Origin: Sphingopyxis sp. 2PD
Lineage (GTDB): Bacteria > Pseudomonadota > Alphaproteobacteria > Sphingomonadales > Sphingomonadaceae
DNA: 40,536 bases
Assembly (NCBI RefSeq): GCF_005503695.1
Contig: NZ_SCMU01000028.1
Coordinates: 1 to 40,536, forward strand
Reading direction: 5' to 3'
In this document: one piece after another, positions 33,489 to 40,536 of the stretch
Position numbering within the stretch: position 1 is the first letter of the stretch
Layout: the number at the start of each line of letters is the position of its first letter
The notes under the pieces: model-generated
Told to the model about the DNA's origin: nothing
Databases searched by the model: none
The model's input: the letters and a program-made list of their open reading frames with translations, nothing else
Program-made: the position numbers and the translations under genes

Positions 33489-33510
33489 CGCCCCCGCGAA
33501 GGCGGGGGCG
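33489..33510. repeat. Half copy of the CGTCGCCCCCGCG repeat
   Basis: CGCCCCCGCGAAGGCGGGGGCG is a 22-base hairpin matching one end of the 90-bp family. The second half is missing, so it is a truncated or single unit just after the PPOX-fold gene. Confidence 0.75.
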
Positions 33511-33553
33511 GCGCCTGCCGCTAGGCGATGTTTGTCAGGCGCGAACACCAAAG

Positions 33554-33618
33554 CGTAGCCCTGAGCCTGTCGAAGGGCGCTTCGCCGTGAGGCGCCCTTC
33601 GACAGGCTCAGGGCTACG
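33554..33618. repeat. Intergenic palindromic repeat, GCCCTGAGCCTGTCGAAG family
   Basis: A 65-bp palindrome with perfect outer arms (CGTAGCCCTG ... CAGGGCTACG). It separates the convergent PPOX-fold and epimerase-like genes. Confidence 0.88.
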
Positions 33619-33641
33619 GTTCAATAATATGGCACCATGCT

Positions 33642-34628
33642 TTATCTCACCGGCGGCCCGATCCGTCCGCCGCGATACTCAAACCCGCCATCGCGGTCTT
33701 CGGCGAGACGCGCCGGACCGCCAAGGTCGACCCATTTTGCGCGCTGCGCGAGGACGAAGGCGGGCAGGATCGCGAGGCTGGTCGACACCGCGCCGCTGAC
33801 CATGATCGCCAGCCCCGCCGCATCGGCGGCGTCGGCAATGCGCAGCGCCTCGGTCAGCCCGCCCGCGTGGTCGAGCCGGATATTGACCCCATCGTAAAAG
33901 GCGCCGATCCGCGCCACATCGGCGGCGGTCTGACAGCTGTCACCTGCAACGAACGGCACCGGCGCATAGACGGGGTCGAGCAGCGCATCGGCGCCGACCG
34001 GCACTGGCTGGACGATCATTTCGGCGCCCAGATCCGCCAGCGCTTCGGCCTCGCTCAATATGTCCGCTTCGCCCCAGCGCGCGGCGGCATCGACGATCAG
34101 CCGGGCATTGGGTGCGCCCTTGCGCGCCCCCGTGACGCAGAGCCGGTCGTTGCCGCCGGTCAGCTCGATCCGCAGCAAACTATAGCCGTCGGCTTCCGCC
34201 GTCGCCGCCTGTTCGGCCATCGCGCCGGGGCTGCCCGGCAACAGCGTGAACGCCGTCACCCGCGCGGTCGGCGCTGCGTCGCACCCGGCGAGCTGCCATA
34301 GCCGCAGCCCGTTTTCCTTGGCCTCGAGCTCCCACAGTGCACAGTCGAGCGCGTTGCGCGCCGCGCCCGGCGGCAACAGCTCCTGCACCGCCGCGCGCGC
34401 GGCAGCGGTGCCCAGACCGCCGATGTGCGCCGCGGCGCGCAGGATCTGGTCACGGCACGTCGCGGCATCCTCGCCCAGCGCCGCGACGGGCGTCCCCTCG
34501 CCGCGCCCGATCGCGCCTTCGCCCGCCACCTCGGCCACAATGACATCGACATGGGCGCCATGCGCCACCGCAAAATCCGCCGCGACCGGCCAGCGTTCGA
34601 CGCGCGCGCTTTTCAGTTGGATCGCCAT
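33642..34628 (-). CDS. Dipeptide epimerase-like enolase-superfamily protein with degraded active site
   Basis: This 328-residue protein aligns throughout with L-Ala-D/L-Glu epimerases: GRGEGTPV, LPPGAARNALDCALWELEAK (86-104), TARVTAFTLLPGSP, GAPNARLIVDA and VNIRLDHAGGLTEALRIA. However, catalytic positions are changed. The KxK base pair reads R153-I-E155, the metal Glu is Val206 (IVQP instead of IEQP), and the second base Lys is His254 (LDHAGG instead of LDKxGG). Only Asp180 and Asp230 remain. Proper epimerase chemistry therefore looks lost, although the fold and frame are intact. It may be a pseudoenzyme or use another chemistry. The ATG at 34628 lacks a clear RBS. It is flanked by palindromic repeats. 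Confidence 0.85.
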   Translation of the reverse strand: MAIQLKSARVERWPVAADFAVAHGAHVDVIVAEVAGEGAIGRGEGTPVAALGEDAATCRDQILRAAAHIGGLGTAAARAAVQELLPPGAARNALDCALWELEAKENGLRLWQLAGCDAAPTARVTAFTLLPGSPGAMAEQAATAEADGYSLLRIELTGGNDRLCVTGARKGAPNARLIVDAAARWGEADILSEAEALADLGAEMIVQPVPVGADALLDPVYAPVPFVAGDSCQTAADVARIGAFYDGVNIRLDHAGGLTEALRIADAADAAGLAIMVSGAVSTSLAILPAFVLAQRAKWVDLGGPARLAEDRDGGFEYRGGRIGPPVR

Positions 34629-34666
34629 CGCGCGATCATAGGCGAAGACTGCCGTCCCACAACATC

Positions 34667-34741
34667 GTCATTGCGAGCGAAGCGACGCAATCCAGAGCGG
34701 TGCCAGGCCGCCGTGGATTGCTTCGCTTCGCTCGCAATGAC
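34667..34741. repeat. Intergenic inverted repeat GTCATTGCGAGCGAAG
   Basis: The arms GTCATTGCGAGCGAAGCGACG (34667-) and CTTCGCTCGCAATGAC (-34741) are inverted, with inner AATCCA/TGGATT. This is a widespread intergenic type, and this is the only copy I see in the window. It lies between two divergent genes, so it may overlap their promoters. Confidence 0.8.
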
Positions 34742-34766
34742 CAACAAAATGTCTATGGAGTAAAGG

Positions 34767-35162
34767 ATGACCGGCAAATCCCTTTCCGAACGCATCGGCG
34801 ACCTCGGCCACCGCCTTGCGGTCGAGGCACACGCCGCCTGGCTGGCCGCGCGCGACCCGCGCGTGCCGAAGCTCGCGCGGCTGCTCGCGGTGGCGGTCGC
34901 GGCCTATGCGCTGTCACCGATCGACCTGATCCCCGATTTCATTCCGGTGCTCGGCTGGCTCGACGACCTGCTCATCGTCCCGTTGGGATTGTGGGCGGTA
35001 CGCCGCCTGATCCCCGAGTCGCTCTGGGCCGAACTGCACGCTGCCGCCGAGGCGGCCAGCGCCCGCCCGTCGAGCCGCGCGGGCATGGCGTTCATCCTGC
35101 TGGCGTGGGCGGGGCTGCTCTATCTGGTCTATTGGGCGGTGCGTACCTCGCCGATGCATTGA
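34767..35162 (+). CDS. DUF1232 (YkvA-type) membrane protein
   Basis: This 131-residue protein has the DUF1232 signature YALSPIDLIPDFIPVLGWLDD (about residues 47-67) within a hydrophobic region and a C-terminal transmembrane helix (about 105-125, GMAFILLAWAGLLYLVYWAV). It is an integral membrane protein of unknown function; YkvA-like proteins occur widely. GGAG 6 bases before the ATG supports the start. It stands alone between two repeats. Confidence 0.88.
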   Translation: MTGKSLSERIGDLGHRLAVEAHAAWLAARDPRVPKLARLLAVAVAAYALSPIDLIPDFIPVLGWLDDLLIVPLGLWAVRRLIPESLWAELHAAAEAASARPSSRAGMAFILLAWAGLLYLVYWAVRTSPMH

Positions 35163-35207
35163 GCGGGCAGGCGGGCTGTCAGAAGGGTTGATTGGAGTGG
35201 GGGCAAT

Positions 35208-35297
35208 CGTCGCCCCCGCGCAGGCGGGGGCCGCTAGCCGCCTATTCCTGCGCCGCTGCGTAAACCGACAGCGGCCCCCGCCTTCGCGGGGGCGACG
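35208..35297. repeat. 90-bp palindromic repeat, CGTCGCCCCCGCG family
   Basis: Equal in length to the 2623-2712 copy, with about 86 of 90 bases the same by eye, including the non-palindromic centre. It lies between the convergent DUF1232 and PHB depolymerase genes. Confidence 0.88.
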
Positions 35298-35326
35298 GCT
35301 TGTTTCGGTCGCGTCCAGCCGCCTCA

Positions 35327-36544
35327 CTACCCGTTGCTGCGGATCCACCCCTCAACCACCGGCGCGATATCCTCGCGCCATTTGCGGCCGTTGAAGATGC
35401 CGTAATGGCCGACGGCCTTGGCCATCAGATATTTCTTCTTCTCCGCGGGCAGCGACTTGGTCAGCGTCAGCGCCGCCTTGGTTTGCCCGATCCCCGAAAT
35501 ATCGTCGCGCTCGCCCTCGATCGCCAGCAGCGCGATATCCTCGATCGCATTGAGGTCGACCGGCTTGCCACGATGCAGCATCTCGCCCTTGGGCAGCGCG
35601 TGGCGTTGGAACACGACGTCGACCGTCTGCAGATAGAATTCGGCGGTCATGTCGCAGACCGAACGATATTCGTCGTAAAATTCCTTGGTCTTGTCGGCTT
35701 CCTCGCCGTCGCCGTCGACCAGATGTTTGAACATCGCCCAATGGCTCATCATGTGATTGCCGAGGTTCATCGACATGAAGCCTGCCAATTGCAAAAAGCC
35801 CGGATAAACGCGGCGCCCGGCGCCCGGATAATAGGCCGGCACCGTCGCGATCACATTTTCCTGGAACCAGGCGTGCGGGCGCGTCATTGCATGCTGGTTG
35901 ACCGCCGTCGGTGCCTTGCGCGTATCGATCGGCCCGCCCATCATCGTCAGCGTTTTCGGACGGCATTTATGCTTGTCGGCAGCCATGATCGCCGCCGCGG
36001 CAAGCGCCGGGACCGACGGCTGGCACACCGCGAGCACATGCGCGCCGGGGCCGATATGCTCCAGCCAGCCGATCAGATAGTCGATATAATCGTCGAGGTC
36101 GAACTTGCCCGCCTCCAATGGCACGTTGCGCGCGTCGCGCCAGTCGGTGATCCACACGTCATGGCCGGGCAGCATCCGCTCGACCGTGCCGCGCAGCAGC
36201 GTCGCATAATGGCCCGACATCGGCGCGACGATCAGCAGCTTGGGGGCGTCCTTCGCACCTTTATGTTTGAAATGCTTGAGCTGGCCAAAGGGTTTGCGCG
36301 CTTCGATCGCTTCGGTCACGCGCACCGTTTCGCCATCGACGATCGTCTCGTACAGCTCGAAACCCGGCTTGCCGCGCGGCGCCGCGGCGTGGGCGAACAC
36401 CTCCAGCGCCGACGCAAACATCGGGCTGCCGCCGAAATAGCCGAGCGGATTCGCGGGATGCTGCATCACCTGCGCGCCTGCGGTCGCCAGCGCGCTCGCG
36501 CCCGCCAGCCAACTCTTTTGCATTTCAAAGGCATGATACAGCAT
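35327..36544 (-). CDS. phaZ: Intracellular polyhydroxyalkanoate depolymerase
   Basis: This 405-residue protein of the PhaZ1 (intracellular native PHB depolymerase) family breaks down stored polyhydroxybutyrate. It opens MLYHAFEMQKSW as in the family, has APMSGHYATLLRGTVE, ITDWRDARNVP, catalytic Cys174 in AVCQPSVPA (family Cys rather than Ser nucleophile), and WFQENVIATVP. The C-terminus contains AVGHYGIFNGRKW with the His. The start at 36544 is chosen because homology begins there; a longer in-frame start lies in non-coding-like sequence. No PHA synthase is in this window. It is divergent from the ABC transporter. Confidence 0.95.
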   Translation of the reverse strand: MLYHAFEMQKSWLAGASALATAGAQVMQHPANPLGYFGGSPMFASALEVFAHAAAPRGKPGFELYETIVDGETVRVTEAIEARKPFGQLKHFKHKGAKDAPKLLIVAPMSGHYATLLRGTVERMLPGHDVWITDWRDARNVPLEAGKFDLDDYIDYLIGWLEHIGPGAHVLAVCQPSVPALAAAAIMAADKHKCRPKTLTMMGGPIDTRKAPTAVNQHAMTRPHAWFQENVIATVPAYYPGAGRRVYPGFLQLAGFMSMNLGNHMMSHWAMFKHLVDGDGEEADKTKEFYDEYRSVCDMTAEFYLQTVDVVFQRHALPKGEMLHRGKPVDLNAIEDIALLAIEGERDDISGIGQTKAALTLTKSLPAEKKKYLMAKAVGHYGIFNGRKWREDIAPVVEGWIRSNG

Positions 36545-36765
36545 GTTCGATACGTTCCTTGGCAAGCCCCGACGCTCTTTGGGCGTCTGTCGTTGGCACC
36601 AGTCTAGGGCATCCGATCCATTGTGCAATGCATCATAAACGCCATTGCGAGCAATCCTTGTCCGGAATCGCATCGTCGGCTTTGCAGCTCCGCTTCATAA
36701 TCCATGAAGCGCGGCACCATTTTGCGTCGTTGAGCGGGGGCGTCGCCGCTGCTAGGGCCGCTGCA

Positions 36766-38565
36766 ATGGCACGCGCTTCCGACCCCTCCGCCGCGAAAAC
36801 CCCCGCCGAACCGCGCCGCAAGCTCGGCAGCCTGCGGATGATCTGGCATTACGCCAGCGCCTACCCTCTGCAACTGGTGATCGCGGCGGTCGCGCTGGGC
36901 GTCGCCGCGCTCGCCACGCTAGCGATCCCCTGGCAGTTCAAGGAAATGATCGACAGCGGCTTTGTCGCTGGCGGCGGCGACGTCGCGCCGCATTTCCGCC
37001 TGTTCTACGCAATCGTGCTGACCCTCGCCTTCGCCACCGCGCTGCGTTTCTATTTCGTCAGCTGGCTGGGCGAGCGCACCGTCGCCGACATCCGTCAGGC
37101 GGTCCAGCGCAACCTGCTGCGTCTTGCCCCCGGTTTTTTCGAGGAAAATCGCCCGTCCGAAATCGCCTCGCGGATGACGTCGGACACCACGATCATCGAA
37201 CAGGTCGTCGGCACGACGGTGTCGGTGGCGCTGCGCAACCTGGTGATGGGGATCGGCGGCATCGCCTATCTGTTCACCCTGTCGCCGAAACTGACCGGCG
37301 GCATCCTGCTCGGTATTCCGGTGATCATCATGCCGATCGTGCTGCTGGGGCGCCGCCTGCAGAAGGTCGCGCGGTCGAGCCAGGATCGCGTCGCCGACAT
37401 CGGCGCCACCACCTCCGAACAATTGGGCGCGATGAAGATCGTCCAGGCCTTCGGGCAGGAAGACCGCGAAGCGGCGCGGTTTGAAAGCGCCGTCGAAGCG
37501 ACCTTCGCCACCGCCAAGCGCCGCATTCGCCTCCGCGCGATCATGACCGCGATCGTCATCGGCCTGTTGTTCGGCGCGATCACCACCCTGCTGTGGTACG
37601 GCGCCGAAGGCGTCGCGGCGGGGACGATCACCGGCGGCACGATCGCCGCTTTTGTCCTCACGGGCGGGCTAGTCGCGGGCGCGTTCGGCGCGCTCACCGA
37701 AGTCTATGGCGACCTGCTGCGCGCCGCGGGCGCCGCCGAGCGCCTTTCCGAACTGCTCAATGCCGAAGCGAGCATCGCGCCGCCCGCGCAGCCGCGCGCC
37801 TTCCCCGAACCTCCGCGCGGCACGCTCGAATTCGCGCATGTCGAATTTCACTACCCGACGCGTCCCGACGCCCCCGCGCTGCACGATTTCAGCCTCGCGA
37901 TCCAGCCGCGCGAAACCGTCGCCATCGTCGGCCCGTCGGGCGCCGGCAAATCGACCTTGTTCCAGCTTGCCGAGCGTTTCTACGATCCGCAGGCGGGACA
38001 GGTCCTGCTCGACGGCGTCGCGCTCACCGACGCCGATCCCGCTGACATCCGCGCCCGCATCGCGATGGTGCCGCAGGAAACGGTGATCTTCGCCGCCTCG
38101 GCACGCGACAATCTGCGTTACGGCAATTGGGACGCGACCGACGACGAGCTTTGGGACGCCGCGCGCGCCGCCAATGCCGAGGAGTTTCTGCGCAAACTGC
38201 CCGACGGTCTCGATACCTTCATGGGCGAAGGCGGCGCGCGCCTTTCGGGCGGCCAGCGCCAGCGCGTCGCGATCGCCCGCGCGCTACTCCGCCGCGCGCC
38301 TTTGCTGCTGCTTGACGAGGCGACGTCGGCGCTTGACGCCGAATCCGAAAAGCTGGTGCAGGACGCGCTCGAAACCTTGATGCATGACCGTACGACGGTC
38401 GTCATCGCGCACCGGCTCGCCACGGTCCGCGCCGCCGACCGGATCATCGTCATGGACGATGGCCGCATCGTCGAGGAAGGCAAGCATGACGCGCTCGTCG
38501 CCGCCGATGGCCTCTACGCCCGCCTCGCCCGCCTGCAATTCCAGGACAATCTCGCGACCGCCTGA
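36766..38565 (+). CDS. ABC exporter with fused membrane and ATPase domains
   Basis: This 599-residue half-transporter of the MsbA/LmrA (ABCB) type has a six-helix membrane domain (about residues 30-325). The ATPase domain has Walker A GPSGAGKST (389-397), signature LSGGQRQR (493-500), Walker B LLLLDEATSALD (513-524) and the switch His in VIAHRLATV. It should work as a homodimer and export a lipid or hydrophobic drug; the substrate is unknown. The ATG at 36766 is chosen as the first that leads straight into the conserved region. A 69-residue in-frame extension from 36559 has no membrane or domain character. It is followed 29 bases on by the DUF1993 gene. Confidence 0.95.
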   Translation: MARASDPSAAKTPAEPRRKLGSLRMIWHYASAYPLQLVIAAVALGVAALATLAIPWQFKEMIDSGFVAGGGDVAPHFRLFYAIVLTLAFATALRFYFVSWLGERTVADIRQAVQRNLLRLAPGFFEENRPSEIASRMTSDTTIIEQVVGTTVSVALRNLVMGIGGIAYLFTLSPKLTGGILLGIPVIIMPIVLLGRRLQKVARSSQDRVADIGATTSEQLGAMKIVQAFGQEDREAARFESAVEATFATAKRRIRLRAIMTAIVIGLLFGAITTLLWYGAEGVAAGTITGGTIAAFVLTGGLVAGAFGALTEVYGDLLRAAGAAERLSELLNAEASIAPPAQPRAFPEPPRGTLEFAHVEFHYPTRPDAPALHDFSLAIQPRETVAIVGPSGAGKSTLFQLAERFYDPQAGQVLLDGVALTDADPADIRARIAMVPQETVIFAASARDNLRYGNWDATDDELWDAARAANAEEFLRKLPDGLDTFMGEGGARLSGGQRQRVAIARALLRRAPLLLLDEATSALDAESEKLVQDALETLMHDRTTVVIAHRLATVRAADRIIVMDDGRIVEEGKHDALVAADGLYARLARLQFQDNLATA

Positions 38566-38594
38566 CCACCCCCTACGCTTCCAAGGATGTGACG

Positions 38595-39131
38595 ATGCTC
38601 TACGATATGACCGTTCCCGCCTATCAGAACGGCCTGCGCGCGCTATCGGCGCAGCTGGACAAGGCGCTGGCCTGGGGTGCCGAAAACGACGTCGGCGAAT
38701 TGCAACTCATCGTCGCGCGCCTCGCCCCCGACATGTTCCCGCTCGCATCGCAAATCCGCTTCAGCTGCCTGCAAGCGATTCAGCCGCCGACGCGCCTCGG
38801 CGTCACCGGCGCGCCGGCGCTCACCGACGACGCAGCTGATTTTGCTGGTCTTCAGGCGCAGATCGCGGCGACGCTTGTGTGGCTCGATACCGTCGATGCG
38901 GCGACGTTCGACGCCGACCCAGACCGGCCCGTCAGCTTCGACCTGCCGAACGGCATGGCGTTCGACATGACCGCGCTCACCTACGTCCGCGACTGGGCGC
39001 AGCCGCAGTTTTATTTTCACCTCGTCGCCGCCTATTCGATCCTCCGCCACATGGGCATCCCGCTCGGCAAGGCCGACTATGTGGGCTATATGATGGCCTA
39101 TCTCCGCCCCGGCACCGCGCCCGCCGCCTGA
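38595..39131 (+). CDS. DUF1993-family protein
   Basis: This 178-residue protein starts MLYDMTVPAYQNGLRALSAQ, typical of DUF1993. It is a soluble helical protein with DMFPLASQIRFSCLQA (about 50-65) and VRDWAQPQFYFHLVAAYSIL (about 136-155), and conserved His/Asp residues that recall the DinB-like metal fold. Its function is unknown. AAGGA 7 bases before the ATG supports the start over a GTG two codons earlier. It lies just after the ABC transporter gene and is probably transcribed with it. Confidence 0.88.
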   Translation: MLYDMTVPAYQNGLRALSAQLDKALAWGAENDVGELQLIVARLAPDMFPLASQIRFSCLQAIQPPTRLGVTGAPALTDDAADFAGLQAQIAATLVWLDTVDAATFDADPDRPVSFDLPNGMAFDMTALTYVRDWAQPQFYFHLVAAYSILRHMGIPLGKADYVGYMMAYLRPGTAPAA

Positions 39132-39469
39132 CAGAGCAGGAAGCCGATCGACGCACAGCGCGTCGCTCAGGCCAGGCAGGTCTGGAGTTTTTCACACAAA
39201 GACACGAAAATGGCGGTTTACGGCCGCTAGGCCACCCTCCTGTCAGCCGCTTTGGTCCGGCGCGGCGGCTGAAAAAAGAGGCCGCTTTGCGGCTAGCACG
39301 ACATCTTCGTGTCTTTGTGTCTTTGTGCGAAACAAATTTGATCGACCTCGCAGCAGCCAGCCAGTTTCGCGCTTGTGCAGTCCCGTGTCGCCTGCTCGGC
39401 AGGCTCGGGACAATCCCTCGCCATGCCAGCACAGGGCTTCAAGCCGCCCCAGCCACGTCCGCGCGCCGT
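39132..39469. other. Non-coding gap with an inverted repeat
   Basis: I see no credible gene in this 338-base stretch between the DUF1993 gene and the convergent ExbD gene. ACACAAAGACACGAA (39194-39208) pairs exactly with TTCGTGTCTTTGTGT (39306-39320), with a 97-base centre. The right side repeats GTGTCTTTGTG once more. This fits a dispersed intergenic repeat. Confidence 0.7.
39194..39320. repeat. Inverted repeat with ACACAAAGACACGAA arms
   Basis: Exact 15-bp arms at either end of a 97-base GC-rich centre, which itself includes AGCCGCTTTG and GAGGCCGCTTTGCGGC segments. It is AT-richer than its surroundings. No open frame across it looks real. Confidence 0.7.
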
Positions 39470-39910
39470 TCAGATCAACTCGCGATATCGGTGGATACCC
39501 GGAAAGGCGATTTTTGACCCGCCGTTGCGCCGGATCGCACCGATGGCCTCATCGACGCGCAGATAGCGCGCCCGCGCTTCGGGCTCGAACATCAGCGTCG
39601 CCACTTGGGGACGGTCCGACGCCATTTTGACCAACTGGCCGAGCTCGGCCAGATCGACCGGCTCGCCATTCCAGCGGATGATGTCGCTCGTGTCGATGGT
39701 AATGCGGTTTTCATCCCGCACTTCGGCGGGGCCGGGGTCCACCCCTGGCAAGGTAACGTCGACGCTATGCGTCGGCGGCGGGATCGTGATGATGAACATC
39801 ACCAGCATGACCAGCATCACGTCGATCAAGGGCGTGGTGTTGATATCGGGATCGCCGTTCGGATCGGCGCGAAAAATACTGCGATGAAACATGCTGCGGC
39901 GTCGGCGCAT
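39470..39910 (-). CDS. ExbD/TolR-family protein
   Basis: This 146-residue protein has one transmembrane helix near the N-terminus (about 29-46) that carries the conserved Asp30 in NTTPLIDVMLVMLVMFI, the proton-pathway residue of ExbD/TolR. The rest is a periplasmic domain (VDVTLPG ... VDEAIGAIRRNGGSKIAF). Together with an ExbB/TolQ partner it powers TonB or Tol functions, but no ExbB, TolQ or TonB gene is visible here. The ATG at 39910 has GGGAGAG 5 bases upstream. It follows the OmpA-family gene in the same direction but after a terminator, so it likely has its own promoter near 40013-40026. Confidence 0.92.
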   Translation of the reverse strand: MRRRRSMFHRSIFRADPNGDPDINTTPLIDVMLVMLVMFIITIPPPTHSVDVTLPGVDPGPAEVRDENRITIDTSDIIRWNGEPVDLAELGQLVKMASDRPQVATLMFEPEARARYLRVDEAIGAIRRNGGSKIAFPGIHRYRELI

Positions 39911-40012
39911 CGTCTCTCTCCCGGTTTGGGGCCGGTCGCACCGCGATGACGGGCGTCCGCCCCTTTTGGCAAGGGAGCACGAACAATCCGGCACCCTTGA
40001 CGTGACGGTATA

Positions 40013-40026
40013 TCATAAATTTATGA
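40013..40026. promoter_or_regulatory. Perfect palindrome TCATAAATTTATGA upstream of the ExbD gene
   Basis: A 14-bp perfect palindrome, unusually AT-rich for this DNA, lies 103 bases upstream of the ExbD ATG. On the minus strand TATGAT follows within it and could be a -10 element, in which case a regulator bound here would cover the promoter. Confidence 0.4.
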
Positions 40027-40102
40027 GAGCAAGCGAAATCCGATCACGATCTCCGACCGCTCGCCAAGCATCACAAGGCCAAGGAAACGGCTGCGCGCTT
40101 CG

Positions 40103-40140
40103 CACAAAAAAGAAAGGGCGGCACCTTGCGGTACCGCCCT
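40103..40140 (-). terminator. Rho-independent terminator of the OmpA-family gene
   Basis: On the minus strand an 11-bp stem AGGGCGGTACC / GGTGCCGCCCT (one G-T wobble), with tetraloop GCAA, is followed by TTCTTTTTTGTG. It lies about 42 bases after the OmpA-family stop codon. A clear textbook terminator. Confidence 0.88.
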
Positions 40141-40181
40141 CGCTTGTTTCTTCCAGTCCCGGTCGGGAATGGAAACCGGTC

Positions 40182-40536
40182 TTACATGCCCGAGTTCGGA
40201 CCGTAAGTGATTTCCACGCGACGGTTCTGGTCGTTGCGCACGCCGTCGGCGGTAGCAACGGCCGGGCGGCTTTCGCCGAAGCCCTGCGCGCTGATCGAGC
40301 CATCCGAAATACCGCGAGCGGTCAGATAGCTGCGAACCGCAGCGTTGCGGCGTTCCGACAGGCCGACGTTGTACGTGGCCGAACCCGAACGGTCGGCGTG
40401 ACCGGCGAGCATGACCTGCGTACCCGTGCAACCACGGTTGTAGGCGCTGATCGCGTTGTCGAGCGTCGAAGCCGCTTCCGGCGTGATGTTCGACTGATCC
40501 CAGTCGAAGTACACGATGTACGGCCCAGGCTCACAC
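40182..40536 (-). CDS. OmpA-family outer-membrane protein, C-terminal part (gene runs off the right edge)
   Basis: The visible 117 residues are the OmpA C-terminal peptidoglycan-binding domain. Reading from the window edge it begins CEPGPYIVYFDWDQSNITPE, then GHADRSGSATYNVGLSERRN (the Asp and Arg expected to contact diaminopimelate) and VRSYLTARGI, and ends VEITYGPNSGM. The gene's start, signal peptide and any beta-barrel lie beyond position 40536. A GTG inside the frame at 40514 is not a real start. A strong terminator follows the gene. It anchors the outer membrane to the cell wall by family knowledge. Confidence 0.95.
   Translation of the reverse strand, partial: CEPGPYIVYFDWDQSNITPEAASTLDNAISAYNRGCTGTQVMLAGHADRSGSATYNVGLSERRNAAVRSYLTARGISDGSISAQGFGESRPAVATADGVRNDQNRRVEITYGPNSGM

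Noticed and set aside
36559..36765. 69-residue N-terminal extension of the ABC exporter
   Set aside because: It overlaps the intergenic region, shows no transporter character, and the ATG at 36766 leads directly into the conserved part.
40514..40516. GTG start for a short 110-residue OmpA-domain protein
   Set aside because: The frame stays open to the window edge, with typical OmpA-domain residues upstream, so the gene is truncated by the window.
1..40536. CRISPR array from the recurring palindromes
   Set aside because: Copies are kilobases apart with unrelated sequence between them, and no cas genes are present.
1..40536. Horizontal island, prophage or tRNA-linked insertion
   Set aside because: No integrase, transposase, tRNA gene or attachment-type direct repeat is visible, and composition is even throughout.

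Overview
The window is GC-rich chromosomal DNA from an alphaproteobacterium, most likely a sphingomonad (order Sphingomonadales, Sphingopyxis-like). This rests on the base composition, on the Entner-Doudoroff gene set, on the argH / small lipoprotein / lysA arrangement, and on many short palindromic repeats between genes (cores such as GCCCTGAGCCTGTCGAAGG and GTCGCCCCCGCGCAGGC) of a kind common in that group. The species assignment is inference. I see no transposase, phage gene, CRISPR array, rRNA or tRNA. Genes are densely packed and almost all are chromosomal housekeeping or metabolic functions.

Layout. 1-2.6 kb: a HEAT-like hypothetical protein, an unlisted-size 48-residue peptide gene and a secreted beta-propeller protein. 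2.7-7.3 kb: a siroheme synthase (NAD/ferrochelatase half with a clipped methyltransferase remnant), then argH / lipoprotein / lysA on the minus strand, with a TlpA-like lipoprotein diverging from argH so tightly that the 5' ends overlap. 8.1-17.9 kb: a seven-gene minus-strand run for glycerolipid and probably triacylglycerol metabolism. In transcription order it is a HAD-acyltransferase fusion, PlsB, a WS/DGAT acyltransferase, a DUF3336-patatin lipase, a monoacylglycerol-lipase-like hydrolase, a second alpha/beta hydrolase, and gpsA. 18.1-22.3 kb: zwf, edd and eda (Entner-Doudoroff pathway), with a palindromic repeat at each junction. 22.4-25.6 kb: an exported M20 peptidase and, divergently, glpD.

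25.6-27.4 kb: a short-chain dehydrogenase and a divergent AraC regulator that share an intergenic inverted repeat. 27.4-32.8 kb: a molybdenum-cofactor island with a MOSC protein, a MarR regulator carrying a C-terminal cysteine cluster, a CxxC thioredoxin-like protein, FdhD, MobA and an FdhF/YdeP-type molybdoenzyme. Two copies of a GTATCGA-type palindrome lie between the MarR gene and the thioredoxin-like gene. 33-39.1 kb: a PPOX-type protein, an enolase-superfamily protein that has lost most catalytic residues, a DUF1232 membrane protein, an intracellular PHB depolymerase, an exporter-type ABC transporter and a DUF1993 protein. 39.5-40.5 kb: an ExbD/TolR protein and the C-terminal half of an OmpA-family protein that runs off the right edge.

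How the parts connect. Zwf/Edd/Eda supply triose phosphate, GpsA converts DHAP to glycerol-3-phosphate, PlsB and the PlsC-type domain acylate it, and WS/DGAT could finish triacylglycerol. The patatin and monoacylglycerol-type lipases could release the fatty acids, and GlpD returns glycerol-3-phosphate to DHAP. PhaZ handles a second carbon reserve. The most unusual points are: the storage-lipid operon, with lysine-rich basic tails on two of its enzymes; a stem-loop that buries the gpsA ribosome binding site; the paired operators and cysteine-cluster MarR protein of the molybdenum island; and the catalytically stripped epimerase homologue.
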